From Anaerolineales bacterium (GTDB lineage Bacteria > Chloroflexota > Anaerolineae > Anaerolineales > Villigracilaceae), in the NCBI GenBank assembly GCA_016789305.1, contig JAEURJ010000023.1, positions 62,001 through 126,000 of the forward strand: DNA of 64,000 bases, in the 5' to 3' direction. Below the pieces are notes generated by a model that worked only from the letters and a program-made list of their open reading frames with translations, was not told the origin of the DNA and did not search any database. Shown here one piece after another: positions 17,959 to 27,006 of the stretch; the first letter of the stretch is position 1, and every line of letters starts with the position of its first letter. A program made the translations under genes and the position numbers.

Positions 17959-19431
17959 TTATGGAATAAGTGTGGAGGTGGGTATCGTCGCATCCAATGT
18001 AGGAATGAGCGTAGGCGTTGCTGTTGGCGGATTGGGATCCACAAAGTTGGGGTCACATAAATTACGCACCACGACAATATCCGCGGCAATGTTTGGGTCG
18101 CTGTCAAAATCAGAGTCCGCGATGATCTGCGCGATCTCCAGGGCTTCGCTACAATGAGGTGATTTGGGAGTATCCAAAGCCGCCAATTCTGAAGCATAAA
18201 TATCGTAATAGTAGATCGTGCTGGCAGTAAGGGGCAGGCCAATGACCTGCGCAGGAGTATCAGCATCACCACAGCCACCACGTCCCAGACAAGATTTATC
18301 CGGGTCGCAGCCACGGATCGCACATTCAAATGCAAGAATGCCGGTCTCGTAGTTTCTATTCTTGTGATACAACACACCCAATTCACCATAGAACTCAGCT
18401 TTATCGGGTTGGAACTCAATCGTCTTTTGCACGTTACGAATGGCGATGAAGAACTGACCCATTTGCGAATACGTTCGCGCGATGGAAAGATAGGGTTGTG
18501 GATCTTGAATCCCCAGTTGCTCATTGATACGAGCGGATGACGCAAAATACTCCAGGGACTTTTCGAATAATCCCTCCTGCACCTGTTCGTTGGGGCTGCC
18601 AAAAGCAAGACGACGATAATTGGCCCCTGCTCGCAGATACAGAAAAGACAGATTGGGAGTGATCGCAATTGCCTTGTCATACGCCTCAATGGCACCTGTG
18701 TAATCTGCCTGCGTTTCAAGTACATACGCATGCACACGATGCACATCCATTAAAGACGAGTCGCTTTGCAAAGCCTGCTCGATATAACTCTTTCCCTGCG
18801 CCCATTTTTGCTGGTCGGTGAGAATTTCGGCATAGAAGGCAAGCGCAAGGGTATTGGTGTTATCCAAAAGAATTGCGCGGCTTGCCTCTGTTTCAGCATC
18901 GTTCAGAAATTTCTGAACACCCTCTTCATCCACCAGTGACGGGTTTGCATTCCAATCCAGGGCAAATGCATACACTGCATGAGTGTAACTGCTATCCGGG
19001 TCCAGTTCCACGGCTCTTTGAGCGGATTCAAGCGCTTCCGCCAGGCGGGTTTTGATTTCAACATCACCGACCTTCAACGCAGATGAATACACCTGAATGC
19101 GAGCAAGATCAGCCATTAACTTTGCATTGGTAGGATCCACCTTTGCAGCCTCACGATATGCAGTAATCGCGCCCGTGGATTTTACATTGCCGTCAGCATC
19201 TTTAATATCATCCAATTGACCGGAGATGAATTTCGCATCACCTTCGAGGGCATACGATTGAGCCAACCGCGTCGGCGTCGAGGTCGGTTGGAATAATGGT
19301 TTTACATCCCCTCGCTGCACGCCACGGATCAACCAAATGCCTCCAAGGATCAAAATGACCCAGAAGAACATGCGATATACATTTGATTCGTTGCGGCGCG
19401 TAAAGATCGCGCGTTTTTTATATACGTTCAT
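17959..19431 (-). CDS. Membrane-anchored TPR protein, second of a paralogous pair
   Basis: 490 residues with an N-terminal membrane anchor (about 20-38, WVILILGGIWLI) and a Thr/Pro hinge. A long array of TPR-type helical repeats follows (motifs such as AAKVDPTNAKLMADLA, AVELDPDS, AIAITPNLSFLYLRAG), then a Pro/Thr-rich tail. A cysteine-rich insert near residue 375 (C..G.C.P....C.GRGGC) interrupts the repeats and might bind a metal or form disulfides. The repeat array is probably extracytoplasmic and mediates protein contacts. It overlaps the upstream paralog by 4 bases, so the two are co-translated. No specific function can be assigned. Confidence 0.85.
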   Translation of the reverse strand: MNVYKKRAIFTRRNESNVYRMFFWVILILGGIWLIRGVQRGDVKPLFQPTSTPTRLAQSYALEGDAKFISGQLDDIKDADGNVKSTGAITAYREAAKVDPTNAKLMADLARIQVYSSALKVGDVEIKTRLAEALESAQRAVELDPDSSYTHAVYAFALDWNANPSLVDEEGVQKFLNDAETEASRAILLDNTNTLALAFYAEILTDQQKWAQGKSYIEQALQSDSSLMDVHRVHAYVLETQADYTGAIEAYDKAIAITPNLSFLYLRAGANYRRLAFGSPNEQVQEGLFEKSLEYFASSARINEQLGIQDPQPYLSIARTYSQMGQFFIAIRNVQKTIEFQPDKAEFYGELGVLYHKNRNYETGILAFECAIRGCDPDKSCLGRGGCGDADTPAQVIGLPLTASTIYYYDIYASELAALDTPKSPHCSEALEIAQIIADSDFDSDPNIAADIVVVRNLCDPNFVDPNPPTATPTLIPTLDATIPTSTLIP

Positions 19432-20729
19432 GGGGTTGAAGTGGCAGTCTCTTCAGCTGCGGGAATATCTGTAGCAGCAGGAGCAGCCTCGGTCGAAGTG
19501 GGAGGCGGCGAGTCAAGGTTTTGCTGGCAGCGTTCGTTGATCTGACCGGCCTTTTGCGCAGCTATTTCGTCGGCCGGAATTCGCGAAAGAATCAACTGAG
19601 CAATTCGCAGAGCATCACCGCATTGATTTAATCTGGCAAGCACAAGTCCGTAGGTGTAATAATACTCGGCAGTGCGCGGGGCATCCGGCACCAGTTCAAG
19701 TGCCTGGATTTGTTGACCATCCTCTGTTACGCCGCCATTGACCACATATCCCAGCTGAACGGCCGCATCGTTCCAATACGAATCACTGAACAACATCACG
19801 CCGAAATTGCCGCGCAAATTTGGATCTGTTGGATTATTCCCTACAGCCGATTCCGCATATTGCCGCGCTTTTCCAAATTCACCAATCGTTGCGTATGTGC
19901 GCGAAAGATAAAGATCGGGTGTGGGATCTTCCGGGTTAAGCGCATTGGCTGCGTTAAACTCGTTGACTGCCTGATCGTAAATCCCAAGATTTCTAAAATT
20001 ATTTCCCAGGGACAAATGCAAGTCTGCAATTTTTCCGTTAATGGCGATCGCGGCCTGATATTCTTCAACGGCCTTGTCGTAATTACCCGTTGCTTCGAGC
20101 AGATATCCGCGTGCACGGCGGGTCTCGATCAGGTTGGGATCAAGCGCAACCGCCTTGTTGGAATTATCGATCGCAAGCTGGATCGCATCCACAGGGCCGG
20201 TCCCTGTGCTATTGGCATCGACAAGGATTTCGACATAATAGGAATACAACAATGCATTTTGTGTGTCCAACTCAAGTGCGCGTTTGATGTTATTTTGCGC
20301 TTCAAGAGTATCTCCCTGAAAATCCTGTGCCCAAGCCAGCACTCCGTAGGCCAGCGCGTTGTTTCCATCCAGCAACAAGGCATCTTCAGCACTGGTTTGT
20401 GCTTCTTCGTATTGACCAGCCCAGACCTGCACGCGCGCAAGTGCAACATGCGTGGCAGGGTTATCCGGCTGTACAATGATCGCCTGTTGATAAGAATCGA
20501 TGGACTGAAGCAATTTGCCTTGATTGAAAAAATCCTCCGCCTCACTTACATAGGATTCGGGAGGTCGTGTCACCGTTGGGGAGGGAACACCGTATTTGGG
20601 CTGTGTGGGGACAATGTACCGATTCACATAAGATGCGCCCAAGACAAGCAGGGCCAGCAACATGATGCGGAACCAGTTCGGCCGCACGCGCCTTTTATTC
20701 ATACTCCATTTACTTCCACGTAGATACAT
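19428..20729 (-). CDS. Membrane-anchored TPR protein, first of a paralogous pair
   Basis: 433 residues: basic N-terminus, one membrane segment (about 22-38), a Pro/Thr hinge, about eight TPR units (for example AIIVQPDNPATHVALARVQV and ALELDTQNALLYSYYV) and an Ala/Thr/Pro tail. Fold and order match the downstream gene, so they arose by duplication. A promoter (TTGACG, 18 bases, TAATAT) ends 6 bases before the ATG at 20729, which suits a leaderless start. An in-frame ATG at 20702 has GGAAG 10 bases upstream and is the alternative. Probably a scaffold outside the membrane; partner unknown. Confidence 0.85.
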   Translation of the reverse strand: MYLRGSKWSMNKRRVRPNWFRIMLLALLVLGASYVNRYIVPTQPKYGVPSPTVTRPPESYVSEAEDFFNQGKLLQSIDSYQQAIIVQPDNPATHVALARVQVWAGQYEEAQTSAEDALLLDGNNALAYGVLAWAQDFQGDTLEAQNNIKRALELDTQNALLYSYYVEILVDANSTGTGPVDAIQLAIDNSNKAVALDPNLIETRRARGYLLEATGNYDKAVEEYQAAIAINGKIADLHLSLGNNFRNLGIYDQAVNEFNAANALNPEDPTPDLYLSRTYATIGEFGKARQYAESAVGNNPTDPNLRGNFGVMLFSDSYWNDAAVQLGYVVNGGVTEDGQQIQALELVPDAPRTAEYYYTYGLVLARLNQCGDALRIAQLILSRIPADEIAAQKAGQINERCQQNLDSPPPTSTEAAPAATDIPAAEETATSTP

Positions 20730-20735
20730 ACAATC

Positions 20736-20765
20736 ATATTACCTTATTCATGAAAGTGACGTCAA
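20736..20765 (-). promoter_or_regulatory. Promoter of the TPR gene pair
   Basis: On the minus strand TTGACG (20765-20760), an 18-base spacer and TAATAT (20741-20736). The predicted start of transcription coincides with the ATG at 20729. Confidence 0.6.
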
Positions 20766-20881
20766 GCGGGCTTTTCGAAATTTCATCGTTTGCTTCTTAA
20801 ATTATCACGCCTTTTCAGAAGGCAAAGGAAACCCTAATCATTTTTTAACAAACGATACGGTGCTCTCTAATTTACTTCTTA

Positions 20882-20890
20882 TGCTAGAAT
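20882..20890 (+). promoter_or_regulatory. Extended -10 promoter element of trmD
   Basis: TGC followed by TAGAAT (20885-20890) makes an extended -10; no clear -35 is present. It ends 6 bases before the trmD ATG, so the transcript would begin at or next to the start codon. Confidence 0.5.
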
Positions 20891-20896
20891 CGTTTC

Positions 20897-21673
20897 ATGC
20901 AATTTGAAGTATTCACCCTTTTGCCGGAAGTATTCCCTTCTTATCTGGAAACCAGCATTCTCAAACGCGCACGCGACCGCGGTTTGATCAATGTCCGCGT
21001 ACACAACATCCGCGATTACACACACGACAAACATCATATGACCGATGACACACCGTACGGCGGCGGCGGCGGAATGGTGATGAAACCCGAACCTGTTTTT
21101 GAAGCGATTGAATCGGTTTTAGGCCGCTTCGACTACGCTCAGGATGCTTCGCCTCAGACTCCGCCCGCATCTGTTTCAAACATCCCGATCATTTTGCTCA
21201 CTCCACAGGGACGTGTCTTCAACCAGACCATCGCCAAGGAACTTTCCGCTCACCCGCACATTGCCCTTTTATGTGGACGATACGAAGGCATCGACGAACG
21301 CATTCGTGAGCACCTGGTCACCGATGAAATCTCCATTGGCGATTATGTGTTAACTGGCGGAGAAATTCCTGCCTTGATTTTGATCGACGCCATTTCAAGG
21401 TTACTCCCCAATGTATTAGGCGATCCCACCGGCGCGGAAGACGACTCACACGCCATGGGATTATTGGAATATCCGCACTACACGCGTCCGCCGGAATTTC
21501 GCGGCTGGCACGCTCCCGAGGTGCTGCTCTCCGGCGATCACGCAAAGATCGATAAATGGCGCCGCCAGCAGGCACTGGAGCGGACCTTCAAGAAACGCCC
21601 CGACATGCTGGAAAAAGCCGAACTAACGAAGGAAGATCTGAAATTCATTGAGAAACTAAAAGCTGGAAAATAA
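20897..21673 (+). CDS. trmD: tRNA (guanine(37)-N1)-methyltransferase TrmD
   Basis: 258 residues, a SPOUT-class methyltransferase making m1G37 in tRNAs that read CNN codons. Typical features: the start QFEVFTLLPEVF, the Gly-rich stretch TPYGGGGGMVMKPEP, the knot segments LLCGRYEGIDERI and SIGDYVLTGGEIPAL, and a basic C-terminal domain. About 15 residues longer than many homologs because of an insert near 80-90. The usual partners rpsP, rimM and rplS are not adjacent. No Shine-Dalgarno; the extended -10 lies 6 bases upstream, so a leaderless mRNA is likely. Confidence 0.97.
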   Translation: MQFEVFTLLPEVFPSYLETSILKRARDRGLINVRVHNIRDYTHDKHHMTDDTPYGGGGGMVMKPEPVFEAIESVLGRFDYAQDASPQTPPASVSNIPIILLTPQGRVFNQTIAKELSAHPHIALLCGRYEGIDERIREHLVTDEISIGDYVLTGGEIPALILIDAISRLLPNVLGDPTGAEDDSHAMGLLEYPHYTRPPEFRGWHAPEVLLSGDHAKIDKWRRQQALERTFKKRPDMLEKAELTKEDLKFIEKLKAGK

Positions 21674-21735
21674 TCCGGTTTTGCAGTCAGCACCATTCAA
21701 ACCTGTAACTTTCAAACACATCTTTGGAGGAAATC

Positions 21736-23007
21736 ATGGAAACAAGATTGAACTACGGCAAGACCTTCCTGCTCGGCTTTGGCTTTTTTGGATTAAGTGT
21801 GGTTTGGGGTGTGTACAACGCTTTTGTTCCGATCTTTCTTGCAGAAAAATTTGATCTCTCGCCGGTGTTGATCGGCTTTTTCATGACACTGGATAATATC
21901 GCAGCCTTATTCATCCAGCCGCCCGTGGGTGCCTGGTCAGACAGATTACGCTCCCCCTTGGGACGCCGCATTCCATTCCTCCTCATTGGAGCACCCATCA
22001 CCGCAGTTGCATTTGGTCTGATCCCACTGCCTGCCGCGCTTCCTTTATTCGTGGCGTGCACAAGCACACTGATCTTAAGTGCAGCCATTTGGCGCACACC
22101 CGTGATCGCGCTCATGCCGGATATCACTCCTTCTGCATTCCGTTCGCAGGCCAATGGGATTATCAATTTTATGGGCGGCATCGGCACCATTGTCGCTTTG
22201 CAAACAGGCGGTATTTTATACAAAATGAGTCCCAACTTCCCCTTCTGGCTTGGTTCCGGACTGGTTTTGCTCTCTGCTTTGATCGTCTACCTGTTTATTG
22301 AGGAACCAAAAGAATACGGGGATACCGAACAACAACCTGGAATTTTGGAAAGTCTGCGTGAAGTATTTACCAACGAGGACAAAAGCGGCCTTCGTATCCT
22401 CCTTGCTATTTTCTTCTGGTTTGTCGGTTTCTCCGCAGTTGAAACTTTCTTCACGTTGTACGCAAAGAATCATCTCGGTTTGAACGAAGGCGATGGCGCG
22501 ACGTTGCTATCTGTGCTGCCATTGTTTTTTGTACTATTCGCCATTCCCTCCGGGTTCATCGCGGGAAAGATCGGCCGCCGCAATACCATCTCCATGGGTT
22601 TGGTCATTCTCGCCATTATGCTCGTATTGCTATATGTCACGCCGGCCAGCGCCTTGTTGACCGGCATTGCGCCACTGCCCTTGGTCGGCATCCCACTTGT
22701 CGAAGGCGGCGCACGGATGCTTACGCTCGCCGGCGTTTTATTAATCTTTGGCGGCGCGGGTTGGGCATTCATCAACATTAATTCCCTGCCGATGATCGTC
22801 GATCTCACCAGCGCAGCACGCATTGGCACATTCACAGGGTTGTATTATTTATTCTCCACTTTTTCAGCGATCGTTGGGCCAAATGTGAACGGCTGGGCAA
22901 TTCACCTGACGGGTAACAACTACAACACCATCATGTTGATCGCACCTGTTTTCATGCTGATCTCCCTTTCATTGATGCTCGGCGTCAAACGCGGTGAAGC
23001 CGCCTGA
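21736..23007 (+). CDS. MFS transporter, SLC45/sucrose-carrier-like
   Basis: 423 residues from the ATG at 21736, which has GGAGG 5 bases upstream; a TTG at 21724 is inside this ribosome site and is not the start. About 12 hydrophobic segments. The loop between TM2 and TM3 reads GAWSDRLRSPLGRRIPF, the MFS motif A variant typical of SLC45/sucrose and GPH-like carriers. Probably imports a sugar or a nucleoside-like solute by cation symport; the substrate cannot be fixed. Its stop overlaps the ATG of the next gene, a BMP-type lipoprotein, by 1 base, so the two are translationally coupled, an unusual partnership for an MFS carrier. Confidence 0.88.
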   Translation: METRLNYGKTFLLGFGFFGLSVVWGVYNAFVPIFLAEKFDLSPVLIGFFMTLDNIAALFIQPPVGAWSDRLRSPLGRRIPFLLIGAPITAVAFGLIPLPAALPLFVACTSTLILSAAIWRTPVIALMPDITPSAFRSQANGIINFMGGIGTIVALQTGGILYKMSPNFPFWLGSGLVLLSALIVYLFIEEPKEYGDTEQQPGILESLREVFTNEDKSGLRILLAIFFWFVGFSAVETFFTLYAKNHLGLNEGDGATLLSVLPLFFVLFAIPSGFIAGKIGRRNTISMGLVILAIMLVLLYVTPASALLTGIAPLPLVGIPLVEGGARMLTLAGVLLIFGGAGWAFININSLPMIVDLTSAARIGTFTGLYYLFSTFSAIVGPNVNGWAIHLTGNNYNTIMLIAPVFMLISLSLMLGVKRGEAA

Positions 23008-24014
23008 TGAACTTTTACAAATCCATCGTCTTCATTCTGGCGACTCTTGTGCTGGCTTCGTGCACAAGGTCGCCAGCTTGTTTTCGCGAGGACGTTTTCT
23101 GTGCCGGGCTGGTCACCGACACACTTGGCATCAAAGATCACGGGGTCAATCAGGATGCATGGCTCGGATTGCAGCGGGCAAAGTCTGAGAAACTTGCGGA
23201 TGAGGTTGCTTATATTGAGTCGGTGGATGTACGTGATTACAGAAAAAACATTAACTACTTTATTGATCAGGGATATGACATCATCATCACTTCAGGAATC
23301 AGCCTCGACGACGAAACGCTTCGTGCCGCCAAACTGACGCCTGATTCTATTTTTATTGGCATCAACCAACCCGAAGAAAAAGATGCGCCCCGTAACTTCG
23401 TTCCACTCAACTTTGCGGAAGATCAAATGGGCTTTCTGGCTGGCGCTTTGGCCGCCCGCCTGACAGAAACAGGAATCGTCGGCGCAGTTTGTGAAACCTC
23501 CGGCATTGACGCGATGTGGCGGTACTGCGAAGGATTCCGGGCAGGCGTGGAATACACGGATGACACAGTCAAGATCGTTGTGCTGTATCGTGATGAAGGC
23601 GACCGCGAAAAAATATTCGTGGATGAAGCCTGGGGCATGGAGCAAGGTCAGTATCTGGCCCAACGTGGCGCAGACGTTATTTTTGCAGCCGGCGGCGTTA
23701 CCGGGCAGGGTGCACTGCGCGCCGCGACCGAAAAAGGGATTTACGCCATTGGAACAGAGCGTGATCAGGCGATGGCTTTGGCAGAATCAAATTCCAGTGT
23801 AGTGACTTCCATTTATGGGCAGGCCGGCTTCGAGGTCCAGAAGATGATGCGGCTGATCAAAGCGGGAAATATTCCCGAATCAGAGTTCGGTCAATTTGGA
23901 TATATTCCGCTCCATGAGAAATTTCCCGAATCTTTGAGTGTCGATCTGAATCAACTCCTGGACGAATTGGCAAGTGGGGAAGTCCAGACAAGTGTATTGT
24001 TACAAAAGCCTTAA
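23007..24014 (+). CDS. BMP/PnrA-like lipoprotein (nucleoside-binding family)
   Basis: 335 residues with a lipoprotein signal peptide (LASC, Cys19 lipidated). The mature part is a periplasmic-binding-protein fold of the BMP/PnrA/Med family: GIKDHGVNQDAWLGL in place of the DKSFNQ motif, IITSGI, ADQMGFLAG-like EDQMGFLAGALA, and AAGGVTGQG. PnrA and relatives bind purine nucleosides. It is coupled to the MFS gene (1-base overlap) and lies just before a second BMP gene with its own promoter. It may work with the downstream ABC transporter, or be a sensor or accessory protein for the MFS carrier. Family confident; partner uncertain. Confidence 0.88.
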   Translation: MNFYKSIVFILATLVLASCTRSPACFREDVFCAGLVTDTLGIKDHGVNQDAWLGLQRAKSEKLADEVAYIESVDVRDYRKNINYFIDQGYDIIITSGISLDDETLRAAKLTPDSIFIGINQPEEKDAPRNFVPLNFAEDQMGFLAGALAARLTETGIVGAVCETSGIDAMWRYCEGFRAGVEYTDDTVKIVVLYRDEGDREKIFVDEAWGMEQGQYLAQRGADVIFAAGGVTGQGALRAATEKGIYAIGTERDQAMALAESNSSVVTSIYGQAGFEVQKMMRLIKAGNIPESEFGQFGYIPLHEKFPESLSVDLNQLLDELASGEVQTSVLLQKP

Positions 24015-24028
24015 ATCTTTGTTTATAC

Positions 24029-24057
24029 TTGCACAATGAAAAGAGAAGATTTATACT
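24029..24057 (+). promoter_or_regulatory. Strong promoter of the BMP/ABC nucleoside transport genes
   Basis: TTGCAC (24029-24034), a 17-base spacer and TATACT (24052-24057). The 68-base leader holds a small GGCCT/AGGCC stem and an AGAGGAGAAG ribosome site. No purine or other known riboswitch was recognised. Confidence 0.75.
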
Positions 24058-24125
24058 TACAAAGTCGTTCGGCCTGTTAACAATAGGCCATTAAACCCCT
24101 TATCTTCTAGAGGAGAAGAAATAAA

Positions 24126-25277
24126 ATGAAGAAGTTCTATGTTGTTATGGCCATTTTGGTCATCGCTTCTATGGCTCTCGCCGCTTGCGGCGCCCCCGCC
24201 ACTGAAGCTCCTGCTGCCACCGAAGCCCCTGCAATGACTGAGGCTCCTGCCACTGAGGCACCTGCTACCGAAGCCCCCGCGATGGTCTACAAAGTCGGTG
24301 AAGTAACCGACTTGGGCGGTGTTGATGACAAATCCTTCAATGCCGGCGCCTATGCTGGTATCGAAAAGGCTGTCGCCGACCTCGGCGTCGAAGGCAAGTA
24401 CTTGGAATCCACCCAACAGGCTGATTACGCCAAGAATATTCAGCAATTCCTGGATGAAGACACCAACCTCATCATCACCGTTGGTTTCTTGCTCGGTGTA
24501 GATACCGCTGTTGCCGCGAAGGCCAATCCCGATACCAATTTCGCGATCGTGGATTATTCCTATCCTGACTGCTTCGGCACCGACTTCGTTGAAGGCCAAA
24601 CCTGCGGTTCCGCAAGTGAACTCCCCAACGTTCTCGGCCTTACCTTCCAGACCGATCAGGCTGGCTTCCTCGCTGGTTATGCCGCCGCTGCCTCCACCAC
24701 CACTGGCAAAGTTGCCACATTCGGTGGTATCAACATCCCTCCTGTTACCATCTTCATGAAGGGCTTTGAAGCCGGCGTGAAGTACTACAACGAACAGAAG
24801 GGCACCGCTGTTGAAGTCCTCGGTTGGGACACCGCTGCTGGCGATGGCCAATTCACCGGTAACTTTGACTCCCTCGATGACGGCCGTTCCTTCGCTGAAT
24901 CCCTGGTTCAAGAAGGCGCTGACATCATCATGCCTGTTGCCGGACCTGTCGGCCTCGGCTCCGCCGCCTACTGTCAGGAAACCAAATCCTGCAAGATCAT
25001 CGGCGTGGATGTGGACTGGACTGTTTCCGCTTCCGAATACACCGATGTTATCCTCACCAGCGTTTTGAAGAACGTGAACGTGGCCGTGTACGATGCAACC
25101 AAGGCCCTCGTTGACGGAACCTTTGCTGGTGGCGTTTATGTCGGAACCCTCGCCAATGGCGGCGTTGGTCTTGCTGATGTAGCCGGCGCTTCCGACGAGT
25201 TGAAGGGCGAACTCGAAGCTGCTTCCGCTGCTTTGAGCGATGGCTCCCTCACCGTTGACGGCGTGTTGGGTCAGTAA
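24126..25277 (+). CDS. BMP-family substrate-binding lipoprotein of a nucleoside ABC transporter
   Basis: 383 residues. Lipobox LAAC puts the lipid on Cys21; a low-complexity linker of Ala-Thr-Glu-Ala-Pro repeats runs to about residue 56. The binding domain follows, with VDDKSFNAGAYAGIEKA, the BMP hallmark near the ligand cleft, TDQAGFLAGYAAA and VAGPVGLG. It should capture nucleosides outside the membrane for the ATPase and permeases encoded downstream. Codon choice is strongly biased to a few C- and G-ending codons compared with neighbours, fitting high expression. A strong promoter, good Shine-Dalgarno and terminator bracket the gene, which suits making far more binding protein than transporter. 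Confidence 0.95.
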   Translation: MKKFYVVMAILVIASMALAACGAPATEAPAATEAPAMTEAPATEAPATEAPAMVYKVGEVTDLGGVDDKSFNAGAYAGIEKAVADLGVEGKYLESTQQADYAKNIQQFLDEDTNLIITVGFLLGVDTAVAAKANPDTNFAIVDYSYPDCFGTDFVEGQTCGSASELPNVLGLTFQTDQAGFLAGYAAAASTTTGKVATFGGINIPPVTIFMKGFEAGVKYYNEQKGTAVEVLGWDTAAGDGQFTGNFDSLDDGRSFAESLVQEGADIIMPVAGPVGLGSAAYCQETKSCKIIGVDVDWTVSASEYTDVILTSVLKNVNVAVYDATKALVDGTFAGGVYVGTLANGGVGLADVAGASDELKGELEAASAALSDGSLTVDGVLGQ

Positions 25278-25293
25278 TTCCCGATTGAATAAA

Positions 25294-25328
25294 AAAATAA
25301 GCCGGGGGCTCGTCCCCCGGCTTATTTT
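25294..25328 (+). terminator. Terminator between the BMP gene and the ABC genes
   Basis: A 15-bp stem (25294-25308 with 25314-25328) around the loop CTCGT with a GC-rich core and A/T flanks ending TTATTTT. It probably reduces transcription into the ATPase and permease genes. Confidence 0.92.
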
Positions 25329-25344
25329 GTCTCTATCTCATGGA

Positions 25345-25431
25345 CCCCAAAGGTCTTTTCAACACCTTCCCAACGAGCCTGCATGGAATTCTATTTTGAA
25401 AAGAAGATCAATGCAAAAAAGACCTTTAGGG
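25345..25431. repeat. Inverted repeat in the leader of the nucleoside ABC genes
   Basis: CCCCAAAGGTCTTTT (25345-25359) faces AAAAGACCTTTAGGG (25417-25431): 14 of 15 bases pair, with a 57-base spacer. It lies between the BMP terminator and the ATPase ATG (25463). It may fold as a leader stem or be a paired protein-binding site; no known family is recognised. Confidence 0.55.
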
Positions 25432-25462
25432 TTTGATGATTTAAAATGATGGAGGGCATGGC

Positions 25463-26995
25463 ATGACAAACGTTCTGGAACTGCGTGGAATTACCAAACG
25501 CTTCCCCGGCGTACTTGCAAACGATAAAATCGATATTACATTGCGAGAAGGAAAGATTCTCGCCCTGCTGGGGGAAAACGGTGCAGGCAAAACCACTTTA
25601 ATGAATATTCTTTATGGGCTGTATAAACCCGATGAAGGCCAGATCATTGTTCACGGCAAGGAAGTACAAATCCACGAGCCGAATGACGCCATCAAAAGCG
25701 GCATTGGCATGGTGCATCAACACTTCATGCTTGTGCCCGTAATGACTGTGACCGAAAATGTGATGCTCGGTGTGGAACTGACCAAGAACGGCATGTTTCT
25801 CGACCATGACAAAGTTGCACAGCGTATTCATGAAATATCCAATCAATACGGTCTCGAAGTGGACCCTCATGCGTTGATCAAGGATCTTCCTGTCGGCATT
25901 CAACAACGCGTTGAGATCATCAAGGTGCTATATCGAAACGCAAATATTCTAATTTTGGACGAACCCACTGCCGTGCTCACTCCGCAGGAAGTGGAGGGAT
26001 TATTCAAAATTCTTGAGACGTTGATCAAGGCCGGCAAATCGATCATTTTCATTACCCACAAACTAAAAGAAGTCATGTCTGTGGCGGATGATATTTCGGT
26101 TCTCCGCCTCGGACGTATGGTTGGGTCCATCGACCCGAAGGAAGCCACACCCGAAAAATTGGCAACGATGATGGTGGGACGTGATGTCAACCTGATCGTG
26201 GAGAAGCAGCCCGCGCAGCCGAAAGAAACATCGCTCGAAGTGAAGAATCTGTTTGTTCGCGACGAGCGTCAAAACCTGACGGTGAACGGTATTTCCTTCG
26301 AGGTTCGCAAAGGAGAAGTATTGGGTGTCGCCGGCGTCCAGGGGAATGGTCAAACCGAGTTGGTGTATGCGCTTACCGGTCTGCTCCCCATCGACAGCGG
26401 AGAGGTCACCCTGCTCGGCAAGCCCATCCACCACAATACACCGCGTCAGATCCTCGAGAGCGGCGTGGCACACATCCCTGAAGACCGCCAACGTCATGGA
26501 TTGATCCTCTCCTTCCCCATTCATGATAATTTGATGCTTTGCACGTATTATAAAGAACCCTTTGCGCGTGGAGTTTCATTGCAGCAAAAGGCGATCTTCA
26601 GTAACGCGGAAGAGCTTGTAAAACAATACGATGTTCGTACCCCGAACATTTATGTAAACGCCGGCACGCTTTCCGGCGGCAACCAACAGAAGGTGATCGT
26701 CGCACGGGAATTTTCGCGTCCCATCGAATTGTTGATCGCATCCCAGCCCACCCGAGGGCTGGATGTGGGTTCGATCGAATATATTCACAAACAGATCATC
26801 AAGAAACGCGATGAAGGCACCGGCGTTCTGGTAGTCTCTTCGGAATTGGATGAGATTCTGGCGCTCTCCGATCGCATTGCAGTCATGTACAAAGGTCAGA
26901 TCATGGACATCCTTGATGCGAACAAAGTGAACAAGGAATATCTTGGCCTCTTAATGGCCGGTATTCATCCATCCGAAACAATGGGCAAGAAGTAG
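25463..26995 (+). CDS. Nucleoside ABC transporter ATPase (NupO/YufO-like, two ATPase domains)
   Basis: 510 residues with two fused ATPase domains, as in RbsA- and NupO-type proteins. Domain 1 has Walker A GENGAGKT (37-44), a diverged signature LPVGIQQR and Walker B ILILDEPTAVL. Domain 2 has a degenerate Walker A (GVQGNGQTE, lacking GKT), an intact LSGGNQQK signature and ASQPTRGLD. This pattern of one full and one degenerate site is usual in the family. It energises uptake with the two permeases directly downstream (11 bases to the next start). The binding protein is the BMP lipoprotein upstream. Confidence 0.95.
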   Translation: MTNVLELRGITKRFPGVLANDKIDITLREGKILALLGENGAGKTTLMNILYGLYKPDEGQIIVHGKEVQIHEPNDAIKSGIGMVHQHFMLVPVMTVTENVMLGVELTKNGMFLDHDKVAQRIHEISNQYGLEVDPHALIKDLPVGIQQRVEIIKVLYRNANILILDEPTAVLTPQEVEGLFKILETLIKAGKSIIFITHKLKEVMSVADDISVLRLGRMVGSIDPKEATPEKLATMMVGRDVNLIVEKQPAQPKETSLEVKNLFVRDERQNLTVNGISFEVRKGEVLGVAGVQGNGQTELVYALTGLLPIDSGEVTLLGKPIHHNTPRQILESGVAHIPEDRQRHGLILSFPIHDNLMLCTYYKEPFARGVSLQQKAIFSNAEELVKQYDVRTPNIYVNAGTLSGGNQQKVIVAREFSRPIELLIASQPTRGLDVGSIEYIHKQIIKKRDEGTGVLVVSSELDEILALSDRIAVMYKGQIMDILDANKVNKEYLGLLMAGIHPSETMGKK

Positions 26996-27006
26996 GAGAA
27001 TCATCC

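Noticed and set aside
19710..20723. 337-codon plus-strand frame over the TPR gene
   Set aside because: Complement of repetitive TPR coding sequence; no start signal or domain.
24058..24125. Purine-type riboswitch before the nucleoside transport genes
   Set aside because: The leader is only 68 bases and has no three-way junction or known conserved core.
24057..24911. 284-codon antisense frame across the BMP gene
   Set aside because: Gly-rich shadow of the strongly codon-biased BMP gene.
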